Positions 1-11,300 of a DNA stretch of 64,000 bases are shown piece after piece (positions within the stretch are counted from its first letter, which is position 1; every line of letters begins with the position of its first letter). A program made the position numbers and the translations under genes. Location of the stretch: positions 62,001 to 126,000 of the forward strand of contig CAJJDN010000112.1 of assembly GCA_905182985.1 (NCBI GenBank). The letters run 5' to 3'. Under the pieces are notes generated by a model, which ran no database searches, had not been told where the DNA came from, and worked only from the letters and a program-made list of their open reading frames with translations. This DNA comes from Paramecium sonneborni. Its lineage: Eukaryota; Ciliophora; Oligohymenophorea; Peniculida; Parameciidae.

Positions 1-30
1 CTAATTTTTAATAATAAAAAAATAATTTTA

Positions 31-729
31 TGAAAAGGAAAACACTGTTACTTGAAGCTGATATCATACAATAAATAAAAAGTGCCTTTAACTTAAATCA
101 AATAGAGATTACAGAATTGATGACTTAAGCTAAACGATATGATCCTAAAGGAACTGGCTATATTAGTAAAAATGAGGTTGATGATATTATGAGAGGTATT
201 TATATAATTTGATGATAAAGATTTGAAATTATTGGGTAACGAAAAGATGGTTGCAAAATTCAAAGAAGAAATAAAAACATACGATGGTAAATAACTAGAA
301 CTCAAACAAATATGTGATCTTTATTGTAAATTAAAGAATTATTAATAACAACTAGAAGATGAAGAAACAATCACATAAGAATATAGTATTTAAAAAATCA
401 ATTAATATTAGTTGATGCATTTGTTGCCTTGGGTGGATAGCCTGATAGATCAGGTTATGTCTAAAAACAAACTATTATTGATATTATTTAAAAGGAATTC
501 GAACTTAAGATTGATTTAGAATCATTTCTTGGAGATTTCTAAGGCAATCAGTTAGAGTTTGAAGATTTTTGTTAGCTTTTTGAGAACGCTGGTGAAGATG
601 CCAAATCTTTTATTACTGTATAATTTATTTTATTATAATCTCAATAGAGTTTCTCATAAGCCAAAAGAAATAATACTGACTTTACGGTGAGGTTCAAAGA
701 CTTTGAAAAATGGGAGAAAACAGCTATGT
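31..729 (+). CDS. EF-hand protein, axonemal/calmodulin-like, 215 aa
   Basis: Three exons joined by introns 195-219 (25 nt, ends AAG) and 386-411 (26 nt, ends TAG) give 215 codons before TGA at 727-729. Near residues 40-55 is an EF-hand-like loop reading DPKGTGYISKNE, with Lys at the third position, so calcium binding is uncertain. A second degenerate pair follows around GGQPDRSGYV and the helix ending in LEFEDF. The arrangement (AFVALGG, then a helix of the IIQKEF type) recalls EF-hand light chains and adaptors of cilia. I infer a regulatory or structural calcium-binding protein, probably ciliary, but cannot name the orthologue. ATG 31 is the first in-frame Met. Family confidence is good; role is weak. 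Confidence 0.8.
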
Positions 730-905
730 GATCATAATTTAATTCAATATATATCATAAGTCTGATACCAAATATTAATTTGTTATTATATACTTTATGA
801 AAAGCTATTAAAATACTCTCTGAAACTTATTAATACTCTCTATAATTCATGTCAAAATATTTAAAAATCTTAAATATCATAATTACACTCATAACTATAT
901 AAAAA

Positions 906-1382
906 TCATCTCAAATTTCTCTTAATCCATTAAACTAAATTATCATATAAATTTTCCAATTCATCTTATTTTTTGCATACATATTCTATGTAATCTAAAA
1001 ATTTGAATGCCATTTCTAATTTTCTTTGAATTTAGTCTAGATTATTCACATAAAATTTTAGCAAATATTAATTCTAGAATCTCTCTAATAATTAATTTAC
1101 TTTTATTTTCTAGAATTCTCCTTCCAACATAATAAAACCTTCTTAAGATTCCCAATATTGACTTTCATATATAAAAATTACTAAATCATTCTAAAATTGA
1201 TTTACTATGTTAGTTATATAATTTAACTTATCATTACTAATCTCTCCATTAGAAGAGGTTTCGCTAAGTTATTTTATCAAGATGACTTCTTTAAATTATG
1301 TATTAATTTATCTGTAAAACCACAAAAAAGAGTTTATTTAAAGCAAAGATTGAGATTTTTATTTTTACATAGCATTTTTCAT
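906..1382 (-). CDS. Hypothetical helical protein, 158 aa
   Basis: A single uninterrupted frame from ATG (1380-1382) to TGA (906-908), 158 residues. It is rich in Gln, Asn, Leu and Lys and looks wholly helical, with heptad-like spacing from about residue 50 on. The C-terminal part (ESQYWESQEGF, then DQIQRKLEMAFKFLDYIE and KKQDELENL) resembles in pattern the coiled-coil tail of Nup62/Nsp1 nucleoporins, but there is no FG-repeat domain, so I do not assign it. It converges with the upstream plus-strand EF-hand gene, 176 bp apart. No intron is needed. Confidence 0.6.
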
Positions 1383-1757
1383 GAATTAAAATTTTAATAT
1401 TCTAATATCAACATCAAAAAAATAATCAATAAAAGTAATTAATAATGAAAAAAATGTAAGCAATTTCTTTTATTTTAGAAGCCACTTATTGACTTTCTCT
1501 ATTCAAATGAAACAAAATAATTACTTTTCAATTAAATTAAAATTGAAAAAAATAAGTTGATTTTATAATAATTTTTTTATGCTAAAATATATATTAAACT
1601 AGATATCAAACTATTAGTGCATTTCCTCAAATATTTTTTTTTTTTAATTCAATTTATTTTTTTCAGATTTAATTTTATAGAATTTTATAACTTAAGTATA
1701 GAGAAAATCTATGCTTCTAAAATAAAAGGAAATGCTTAAATTTTTTTCACTGGTGCT
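1383..1757 (+). other. Gene-free spacer
   Basis: AT-rich sequence with long A and T runs and TGA in all useful frames. It holds the 5' side of the minus gene starting at 1382 and ends where similarity to the right inverted arm begins (about 1758). I see no gene or RNA here. Confidence 0.6.
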
Positions 1758-2635
1758 AAGTTAAAATCCTTAAGAAAGTACTTAAATTTCTTTAAATAAA
1801 CATTTTGATAAATTGTCAAAATAATATGAAATTTTTAATGAAAATATTTTAGAATATTATTTTTAGAAATTAGAATTTGATAAATTTTAAGCAGATTCTT
1901 AGTTGGAAAAGATGGTAGAAAAATAAAATAGAAGATATTTTCACTTTAATATACAAGAAATAAATCCTTTAAATTTTGATTCGATAAATTAGATCACTTT
2001 CTAATAATCATAATTGATTAAAAAGTAAAATAAATTAATTTTATTAAAATGAGCAATTTAACAATTATATTTCTTAAATAACTTATTTAGTATAACAATT
2101 AATTCAAATTAGAGAAAGAAAAGAAAAAGAAATTAAAGATAAGATTGAAGAAAATAATAAATTACAAGAGGAGATCAGAAGATAATAAGAAGAACTTTAA
2201 AAAAAAATGATTAATGATACTAATAATGTGAATCAAGAAAATGAAAATAATAATTATGACATTGATAATTTGTCTGAAACTGAAGAATTAACATAATCAT
2301 GCTAAGAATGTGGATAACAAATTAAGTTTAATCATTTCTTAACAACATGTTTGCATTATTATCATGAAGAATGTATAATATAAAAAATAAAGGCAAATTG
2401 TAATTAAACAAATATTTTTTGCACTTGTAACAGTTTGATAAACTCTAGAATGATCAAAGATGCATTAAAACATTAATAACAAAGCCAAAACTCGTTTACG
2501 TATGAAAACTTTTTATAAAATCAAGTTTAATAATTAATAAGGTAATGTAAAAAAGACTTTACTAAATGTTAATGTGGTTTCTTATAAATTGCTGATATTC
2601 AAAAAAAAATAAATAATTGCATTAATTGTTAATGA
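1758..2635 (+). pseudogene. 5'-truncated, frameshifted copy of RING-like gene
   Basis: This is a broken copy of the intact minus-strand gene at 17370-18443. Similarity starts abruptly at about 1758, so the first 75 or so codons of the intact gene are missing. An extra A near 2030 (AAATAAATTAA where the intact copy has AAATAATTAA) shifts the frame into TGA. Downstream the frame is open again and retains the helical linker and a cysteine/histidine cluster (CQECG, then CLHYYHEEC, then CTC) before TGA 2633-2635. The 3' part is nearly identical to the intact copy, implying recent duplication or conversion. A protein made only from the 3' part cannot be excluded. Confidence 0.75.
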
Positions 2636-2829
2636 ATTTGATTATTATTATTATTAGTATTTAATGTTAAGAAATTCAATAGAGTAGGATATTTAATTAA
2701 CAAAAATTATTTTTAGTTGATAATATTCCTTATTTATACTAATAAAAAATAGATTAAAATTTTTTTTTCATTAAAAAATAATAATAAAATAAAATAAAGA
2801 TCTTATATTTATTAATTAAAATAAAAATA

Positions 2830-4254
2830 ATGTAAAAAGAAAAGAGAATCATTTATAAATTAAATGGAGATTCATTTGAAATTGATTGTGAGGAGAATAA
2901 AATTAAACAAATAATAAAAATATATTTGGATGATGAAAAAGACCAAGATCTAGAGTATTCAAAATTTGGAAATCCTTAATCTAATACTTATATTGTTTAT
3001 TCTCTTAATATGCTAGAAAAACAAAAAAAGGAAATTGAGAAAAAAAATCAAGACAATCGAGACAAATAAACTCAAATAAATAAATTGGAAGAAAATTTAA
3101 AAAATTAAATAGATTATGTATAAGCTTCAAATTATTCAGATTAATTTAAAAAAAATTAAGAAACAATTTAAGCCCAAATGAAAGTAATTTCAGAACTATA
3201 ATAAAAAATTTAAGATATAAATCATTTGAATAAAAATCTTAACGATGAAATGAATAATGTAAAAAAAGAAAAAGAAGAAAAAGATTAAAAACTAAAAACA
3301 TAATTGACATAAAAATTATATTTAGATGATGATTTGTAAACCCTGAAGTAAGAATTGTAAACTAAATCTTAATAAATAGTAGAATTACAAACATAATCTA
3401 AATAAAATTAAATCAATGTAATATATTAATAACTATTGTAATACTTATAATCAAATACAAGATACAACAATCAGCATAAATAAGAAATAAATAACAACTC
3501 ATAAGATTCATTTGATATTAATCATTCTTCTGAAAGTAGTGATAGTTAGGATTCTAAGTTTCCAAAGGAAATATTTGGTGTTTTAACACAATACTACATA
3601 GATCCATAGATTAATAATTCTAATTACAAGGATATAATTAATAATTTATAAAATAATTAGTAAAATAGAAATAAATTTGAAAGGAAGCAATAATTAAAAG
3701 ATGAGCCTTTTCAATCTTTTTAATACATATGTAAATAATAAAACCTTAGTATCAAAGTTAAGTAGGTTAACAAGAAACAATAATTAAGTTAAGATTAAAT
3801 AAAAGAGGTTATAGTTGACAACTTTTACTTAAAAAATTAGATGAAATAATTATTTTAAAACTAATAAAATTTACATTTTTAAAGGTTAAACATAGATCCT
3901 TAAAATTTAGAAGTTTCAAAATAATATATTCTAGTAGATGATAATGGAATATGTTATTATTGCGAAGAATTTATTGATAGTCCTGATAGTCCAAGTGAAA
4001 TATATGTTCTGAATGAAAATGAATATTCGGAATTAAACAATAAATTTTAAATGGATTGCAACAATCAAATAAAAACTTCTCGTATTTTTACTTAATTATC
4101 TTTAAACAACAATACAATTTCAAACGTCATAGGGCATAATTTATTGTTTCCTCATCCAATTTTACCTAATGAATAAGCGGGCCCTTATTTCATAATGGCA
4201 TATGTCACCCTATGTAAAGATAAATGGAAAAATAATGAGAATTTTGAGATTTGA
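2830..4254 (+). CDS. Coiled-coil protein A, 474 aa (paralogue family)
   Basis: One exon, ATG 2830 to TGA 4252-4254, 474 residues. Residues 1-60 form a small globular start (MQKEKRIIYKLNGDSFEID). Residues 60-200 are a Lys/Glu/Gln-rich coiled coil. The tail carries a CYYCEE motif near residue 375, a possible zinc-knuckle half-site. The first 190 or so codons are nearly identical to the next gene (4858), after which the two diverge sharply; the tail here is shared only in outline. No known family recognised. It sits in the left inverted arm, transcribed the same way as its tandem paralogue and tRNA-Lys. Confidence 0.8.
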
Positions 4255-4857
4255 TTAAAAAAATTAGATATTTAAAATATTAACATATAATATTCATTAA
4301 TAAACATTTTGTTTATACTTAACACAATAAATATAAATAATTATAAATAGAGCTTAAATGGAGAAATATTAAAACATTTAATGCAATTAATTTTAAATTT
4401 AAACTTATAATTTATCATTATTCAATAGATAAATTCGAATTTCAAATCAAATAATTAAATTTTATTGAAATCTAAACTAAAAATATTTAAGAAATAATGT
4501 AGAAGTAAAAATAATTAGAGAAAGTTAAAGAGTTGAATTGTAAGGAAAAAAAATTATTTCAAAAATATGAAACAGTCAAATAAATAAAACACTTAACTTT
4601 TTATAATATCAATAACAACATCGAATATCGAAAATGGGCATACTTAAGACTTTTTACTAGTATCATTACTATTGAATATATTGTCTTATAAATTTTTTAT
4701 AATTATTATTAAAAGTATTGTATTTATACGCAAATTGTGACAAAAATATTTTAGTAAATAAAAATTGTTAAATTGATCTTTATTCAAGTGTTTTATATGA
4801 TTAAATTTTTGTTTATAATATATAAATATAATCGATATATTAATTAAAATAAAAATA
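4255..4857 (+). other. Spacer with decayed open stretch
   Basis: Between the two tandem coiled-coil genes. A TGA-free plus-strand frame runs through about 4370-4880 and predicts Lys-rich then hydrophobic segments, but it has no convincing start, overlaps the start of the next gene and matches nothing I know. I regard it as decayed or chance sequence. The last 20 or so bases before ATG 4858 match those before ATG 2830, marking the duplication edge. Confidence 0.4.
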
Positions 4858-6576
4858 ATGTAAAAAGAAAAGAGAATCATTTATAAATTAAATGGAGATT
4901 CATTTGAAATTGATTGTGAGGAGAATAAAATTAAACAAATAATAAAAATATATTTGGATGATGAAAAGGACCAAGATCTAGAGTATTCAAAATTTGGAAA
5001 TCCTTAATCTAATACTTATATTGTTTATTCTCTTAATATGCTAGAAAAACAAAAAAAGGAAATTGAGAAAAAAAATCAAGACAATCGAGACAAATAAACT
5101 CAAATAAATATATTGAAAGAAAAAATTAAAAATTAAATAGATTATGTATAAGCTTCAAATTATTCAGATTAATTTAAAAAAAGTTAAGAAACAATTTAAG
5201 CCCAAATTAAAGTAATTTCAGAACTATAATAAAAAATTTAAGATATAAATCATTTGAATAAAAATCTTTACGATGAAATGAATAATGTAAAAAAAGAAAA
5301 AGAAGAAAAAGATTAAAAACTAAAAATATAATTGACATAAAACTTATATTTAGATGATGATTTGTAAACCCTGAAGTAAGAATTGTAAACTAAATCTTAA
5401 TAAATAGTAGAATTACAATCATAATCTTAAGAAAGTGAATTGAGTTAAGAAAACAAAATGTTAAAATTAGAAATAGTTAATTTATAGTAGAAACATGAAA
5501 ATATCGTCCAAGCAGCCATTAAAAAGTAAGTAAAGTAATACACTTTAGAATTAGAATAACAATAATAGTAGATTGAAAAATTATAAGCCTAACTAAATTA
5601 CAATTTTGATGATGCATTATAAAGTATTATATTACATAAATATTTCAAAGATGATTAATTGAAAAATTAATATGATAAATTATAAAACGAGAATTTAAAT
5701 TTAAAATAGAATTATTCAATCATTTAGGAAAATTTAGAAAAATAAAAATAAGACTATGAAAATTAAATTAACATTTTAAAATAAGAAATTGAAAAACTAG
5801 TATAAATAATAAATAATTTTTAAAAGGAAAAATAAGTCTATAATTTTTCAAATAATATAATAAATTTTAAATTATCAGAGGTAAAGTTGAATTTGAATAA
5901 TATATCAGATTTATCATTAATAAGTTAAGTAAATCTAACTGAATCACTTATTAAAGAATTTTCAGAAGAAGAATTTTATTAAGCTTAAAAGTAATTTATA
6001 AATGATAAGCCATTTACAATTTAAATCTTATAATTTCCAAATTTGGATTTTGAATTGAAAAAAAAATAAGCAAATGAATACAAAAATTTAACTTAAAGTT
6101 AGATAAAAGATTAAATTCTCAATAATTTATTATGCTTTTAGCTTATAAAAAAATATGTTTTAGAAAATTAAAGCTTAGAATAAAAAATAGAAATATTTAA
6201 GGATGCAAGAATTCCAAGATAATTTATCATAGAAGTTTCAAATGGAAATTGTTTTTATTGTGAAGAATTAATCTAAGGAGAGAATATTTTATGCAGTATT
6301 AATAGAAATAATTCAGATATAGAAAAAATGTTCTAACAATTCTTTATATATTGTTATTAAAATACAGGTAAGAAAAGAATATTTACATAATTGTCTTTCA
6401 ATTAAACTGCTAAGTTTGTATATAATGTCATAGGATATGAGATTTCTAATTCTCCTTTTAATGTTTAAGAAATACTTGCACAATTAGGCAGCTTTAACTA
6501 ATTAATAAACTAATAATTTGAGAGGAGTAAGTCTTTAGAAGACACCATTTTAGTATAAAAATAATTAGATATATGA
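4858..6576 (+). CDS. Coiled-coil protein B, 572 aa (mosaic paralogue)
   Basis: One exon, ATG 4858 to TGA 6574-6576. Long coiled coil over about residues 60-330, then a mixed region and a C-terminal domain with CFYCEEL near residue 465, the counterpart of CYYCEE in copy A and YYYCEEL in the right-arm copy. The 5' third matches copy A (2830) almost base for base, while the 3' two thirds match the right-arm copy (15458-17173). The switch lies near 5420-5430. This is the pattern of gene conversion or unequal exchange. Function unknown; scaffold or cytoskeletal roles are possible but unsupported. Confidence 0.82.
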
Positions 6577-6879
6577 AAAAATATTCATTAAATAAATAGG
6601 ATCTCAAAACTTATTTATTAAAATTCTAATTTAATTTATATAAGTAAAAATCTTTTTTGAAATTATATAATTTAATATAGAAATTAATGATTATCGAAAT
6701 CTACTTATTTTTAAATTTATAATTTTAGATTATAGATTGATAAATATAAAATAAATTCTGTTTTGATAAATAAGTTAATAATTTCAATAATAAATGTTAT
6801 ATTATTAAATATGTATAAAAATAAAATAAAATAAAGTGTTTTCCAATTAATAAAGTAAAATAAAATAATAAATTAATTC

Positions 6880-6953
6880 GCCCGGATAGCTCAGCTTGGT
6901 AGAGCGAGAGACTCTTAATCTCTAGGTCCAGGGATCGAGACCCTGTTCGGGCG
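6880..6953 (+). tRNA. tRNA-Lys(CTT)
   Basis: Folds as a full cloverleaf: acceptor GCCCGGA with TTCGGGC, D stem GCTC/GAGC, anticodon stem AGAGA/TCTCT with loop CTCTTAA (anticodon CTT), T stem CAGGG/CCCTG with loop ATCGAGA, discriminator G. No intron and no encoded CCA. A T-rich run follows within a few bases, as expected for a pol III terminator. Copies on the opposite strand lie at 15081-15154 and, through the assembly duplication, at 14037-14110. Confidence 0.95.
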
Positions 6954-7011
6954 AAATTTTTTATAACATTTTTTATTAAATTAATTGGAAAACTTAGAAT
7001 TATTTTAATGG

Positions 7012-8336
7012 ATAATTAATACAATCCATTTTACAACAATTCTTTGGAAGCAAATCGGAAGACTAATTTCTAAGCATCAAATGGAAAAAGAGTGGTTTAA
7101 GAGTAAAAGGAATAGGGAAAAATTTAGATAATGATTATGTAGATATTACTTAATAAATTGGATATGAAAGAAAATTATTAAATTAAAAGCCAGTACCTGT
7201 TTATAAATAAAGAGATGATCGATAATAAAAGGTCTGCTTCTGAGAGAAAGGAAATAATTAGAAATATTGAAAATGAAGCCAATAAAAATTCAGATGGTAG
7301 ATTTTTTTCTAAAGTTTTTTAGTAGCGTGATAATAAAGAGTAATAGAAATAGCAAGAGAAATAAGCATAAATTGAAGAAATATAAAAAAAAATTGATGAA
7401 GGAATGAATTAAAATTCAGTAATGAAAGATGAGGATAAGAAATAAATTATAAAAACAGTCAAAAATAGACATTTATTGTAATAATATGATGAATCAAAAA
7501 TGACTTTTAATGATTGATAAATAGTAAAACTAATCTAACAAATAATAATATAGCACCAAATTATTTAAAAGAGAATTTAAAGTAAGTTGATGATAAATTT
7601 GAATAAGATTTAAAAAATAAAACAAATCCTCGCACACACCTTTAACTAAGTTATAATCTTAAAGAACCTTGTAAGACTAAAATGCTATAAATATTACTTA
7701 TAATCACCCAAACACTTCTGGAAATGCATAAAATAATAGATCTTTCAGAAATAACTCCTAACATAATCATTATGAATAAAATAATTAGTAATGATAAATG
7801 CAGTTTGAATAACAGTAAATGTAATAATAATATCTCTTGTAACAATAATATTTCTCTTAATAATAATAGTAGCTTTAATATTTTTAATAACCTTAATACA
7901 GATAATTTGAATAAAAACCTATAATTCCTTAATTAATGGAGAAATTTAAAGAGAATTCGAAGAGTTGAAGATCATAAACAGAATAAAAAGTAAAGAATAA
8001 GAGGAAGGGATAGATAAATTAAGAGAATAAAATGAGACGCAATCTTAAATTTGGAATGAAGACTTAAGAAAATTAAGAGCAGAGGTTTAGTTAAGCACAG
8101 AATAGAAGAATAAAGCATTTTATGAATTAGAACATTTGAAAGGATAATTAAAGAAATAAGAATTATTCGAAGAGGCTTCGTATAATAACTAACAATAATA
8201 AGCAAAGTAGAGTGAGGGTTGGCGCAAATAGGATAAAAAATTGGTGACAGAGAATGAATATTAAAGAAGTTAAAATCAAAGTAGATAATAGAAATTCGAA
8301 GATAATTTTAATTTTTATAATTCATTCGAATAATGA
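7012..8336 (+). pseudogene. Frameshifted coiled-coil gene
   Basis: Coding character runs from an ATG at 7012 to TGA 8334-8336 but hops between frames at least five times (near 7040, 7225, 7510, 7680 and 7930), with an in-frame TGA near 7788. No GT...AG introns of suitable size explain these breaks. Recognisable pieces include a basic segment, an acidic/Lys coiled coil, an Asn/Gln-rich middle and a C-terminal coiled coil (EELKIINRIKSKEQEEG and on). Neighbouring genes need no such repair, so decay is likelier than sequencing error, although several breaks fall in A runs. It sits just inside the inner edge of the left inverted arm. Confidence 0.65.
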
Positions 8337-8367
8337 ATTATACATTTACTAACTAAATATTTATTTT

Positions 8368-11300
8368 ATGTCTTCCAATATTTATCAAAATCAATTTGTG
8401 TATTCAACAAATGCTCTAATACCAAATGGAACAGCCAATAGTCAGCCATTCAATGTATCTAACAATACAAATTTGATTAATGGTTTAAGTACCATTAGAT
8501 TGGAATCCCCAAATTAACTCTAGCAAAATATACATCCAACTGGTTCATAAATTCTATAGAATTAGCAATTTCGTATTAATGTTATTAACTATGTTTATTA
8601 GTTCAGTCTTAAGTGTATGTTAATCAATAGTAATAGTAAATTAAATAGCAATAATAATCTAGAATTTAACTAGGATAGCCAGAAATAAGGGGCGGCAATT
8701 TCCTCTAGAGTCAATTCATGAATAATGGATATGATAATAATCTTCTTTAATCAAGACCTTTTTAAGGATCTTAGGAATAATAAAACTAATAAAGATCAAA
8801 TCTTTAAAATAGCTATTCAAATATCATGACTACTGAAAATTGGACTGAAAATGATTATGCTAAACTTTTTGAACAATGGGAAGATCTAATATAAAAAAAT
8901 CAAGACTTTGTAACTGAATTAGAGATTAACAGATTACAGATTCCATTAGCTAATGTCATTTTACAGGAAATATTAAACATTAAAACGAATATCTTGAAGA
9001 ATTCATTTTTAATTAAACTATCTCAGTACTATGAGATTATTAAGCCTTAGGCTGATCAAATGGCCATTAAAAGTGAAGAATTACAAACATCATTGAGAAT
9101 TTTAAAATAAACTAGGCAACCGCCAATTAATAAATATGCTAATCTTTAATATGAATAATAGTAACCTATTTCGAACATTTAACATTTCAACCAAAAATTA
9201 AGCCATTTAAAATTAGAGATGCAAAATCAAATCAATTTAACTAAAAGTATACTATTATCCATTAATAATTAACACAATTATATTGAACCCTAAGAGAATT
9301 ACTAATAAAAATTAGAGAATTCTTTTAATTCATTGAATCAATATTTATAAGAAAGAATGACTTAAGAAATTAATTTTTTATTGTTTATTCATGAAAGGGA
9401 AGTATTCAACTTAGAAAGATAAATAGAATCCTAAATTTAAGAATCTGATACATTTAGTATTACAATTTTATCAGAAAAACTTAGAATGATTGAAGGATTA
9501 TTTGAAAAATTTTCAGAAAAAAAATAAGAATTAAGAGACTTTCAGCAAAGATTAGTTTATATAACAAACAGAAATATTAATTAATTTTCTGAATTTTTTG
9601 AGGATGTTATATCTCTCTACAAATAATATAAAATTTATTATGAAGAAATTAAGCAAATCTAATAGATACCAAATTAACAAATTTTCTAAAATCTATAAAT
9701 TAAAACTAAATAATAATTATACATCGCAGCAAAGAATGTATGGCTCGAAATCAAATAATTATATTTTAACGGAAAAAAAATTTAGGAATTTAATGAAGAA
9801 GAGAAATATTAGCAATTTAGCTAATTTAATATTCCTGCATAAGTGCAATAGATCAAATCATTTTTTAATCAATTACAATAAGATTATATTAGAAAAGGAT
9901 TCTAAGTTCCTTTAGAAGAATCTAAAAAACTAAAATAATTAATTTATATGGTAGAGTGTGAATATCAAGTAACAAATCCAATGAGATTAGAAATATCTAC
10001 ATTAGAGCAATAAGATTTCATAGGATATAAAAATTATATTAATTAAAATCTAAAACCGAAGTTCTTTATTGATTTTAAAGAATTTTATGCCAAGGACTTT
10101 TACGAAATCATATATTTCTAATAAGCAGATCTCAATATTTTAGAATCTATTAAGAAATTACTGTAATTTAAATTTCCAATATTCGATTGGAATGAGAATA
10201 TTGAGGATGAAAAGTAAAGAATTGAGATTGTTTTACAGAGACATAAAGAAGTTTAAGATAAACTTTAAGAATTGTAAGAATAATTTTCAAAAGATACGAA
10301 ATTTGTTAAATAATTAATTAATTGGAATGCAGAACTATTTAAATGTGTCAAAATTTTGAAGCAATACTTGATTATTAAGGAAGAATTAAAAGGTTAACTG
10401 ATAACCTTATTGAAATGGCCATAATAATTTAGCATTTAAAAAATAAATGAGTTTAGTGTGCATTGTGAATAAATTATTAGATAAGCAAATTCATACGTTT
10501 TAGCTATTGAATAATTACAATAAATGAAACTAATANAGGCAACCGCCAATTAATAAATATGCTAATCTTTAATATGAATAATAGTAACCTATTTCGAACA
10601 TTTAACATTTCAACCAAAAATTAAGCCATTTAAAATTAGAGATGCAAAATCAAATCAATTTAACTAAAAGTATACTATTATCCATTAATAATTAACACAA
10701 TTATATTGAACCCTAAGAGAATTACTAATAAAAATTAGAGAATTCTTTTAATTCATTGAATCAATATTTATAAGAAAGAATGACTTAAGAAATTAATTTT
10801 TTATTGTTTATTCATGAAAGGGAAGTATTCAACTTAGAAAGATAAATAGAATCCTAAATTTAAGAATCTGATACATTTAGTATTACAATTTTATCAGAAA
10901 AACTTAGAATGATTGAAGGATTATTTGAAAAATTTTCAGAAAAAAAATAAGAATTAAGAGACTTTCAGCAAAGATTAGTTTATATAACAAACAGAAATAT
11001 TAATTAATTTTCTGAATTTTTTGAGGATGTTATATCTCTCTACAAATAATATAAAATTTATTATGAAGAAATTAAGCAAATCTAATAGATACCAAATTAA
11101 CAAATTTTCTAAAATCTATAAATTAAAACTAAATAATAATTATACATCGCAGCAAAGAATGTATGGCTCGAAATCAAATAATTATATTTTAACGGAAAAA
11201 AAATTTAGGAATTTAATGAAGAAGAGAAATATTAGCAATTTAGCTAATTTAATATTCCTGCATAAGTGCAATAGATCAAATCATTTTTTAATCAATTACA

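Larger units (their letters stand above)
1758..6981 (+). repeat. Left arm of large inverted duplication
   Basis: From about 1758 to 6981 this DNA matches, in reverse complement, about 15051-18238. Shared order is RING-like gene, coiled-coil gene, tRNA-Lys. The left arm is about 2 kb longer because it carries two coiled-coil genes (2830 and 4858) where the right has one. The spacer around the tRNA is essentially identical between arms, while parts of the coding sequence differ, so identity is patchy. Edges: 'aagttaaaatcc' on the outer side and 'ttttttattaaa' just past the tRNA on the inner side. Confidence 0.85.

Noticed and set aside
906..1382. Nup62/Nsp1 assignment
   Set aside because: Only a heptad-pattern resemblance and no FG repeats.
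4686..4880. Minus-strand hydrophobic frame
   Set aside because: Lies in A/T-rich spacer, no family match, and overlaps the start of the next plus gene.
9598..9915. Open frame on plus strand (and its copy 11021-11338)
   Set aside because: It is an alternative frame of the long helical gene; the real frame uses TAA/TAG as Gln.
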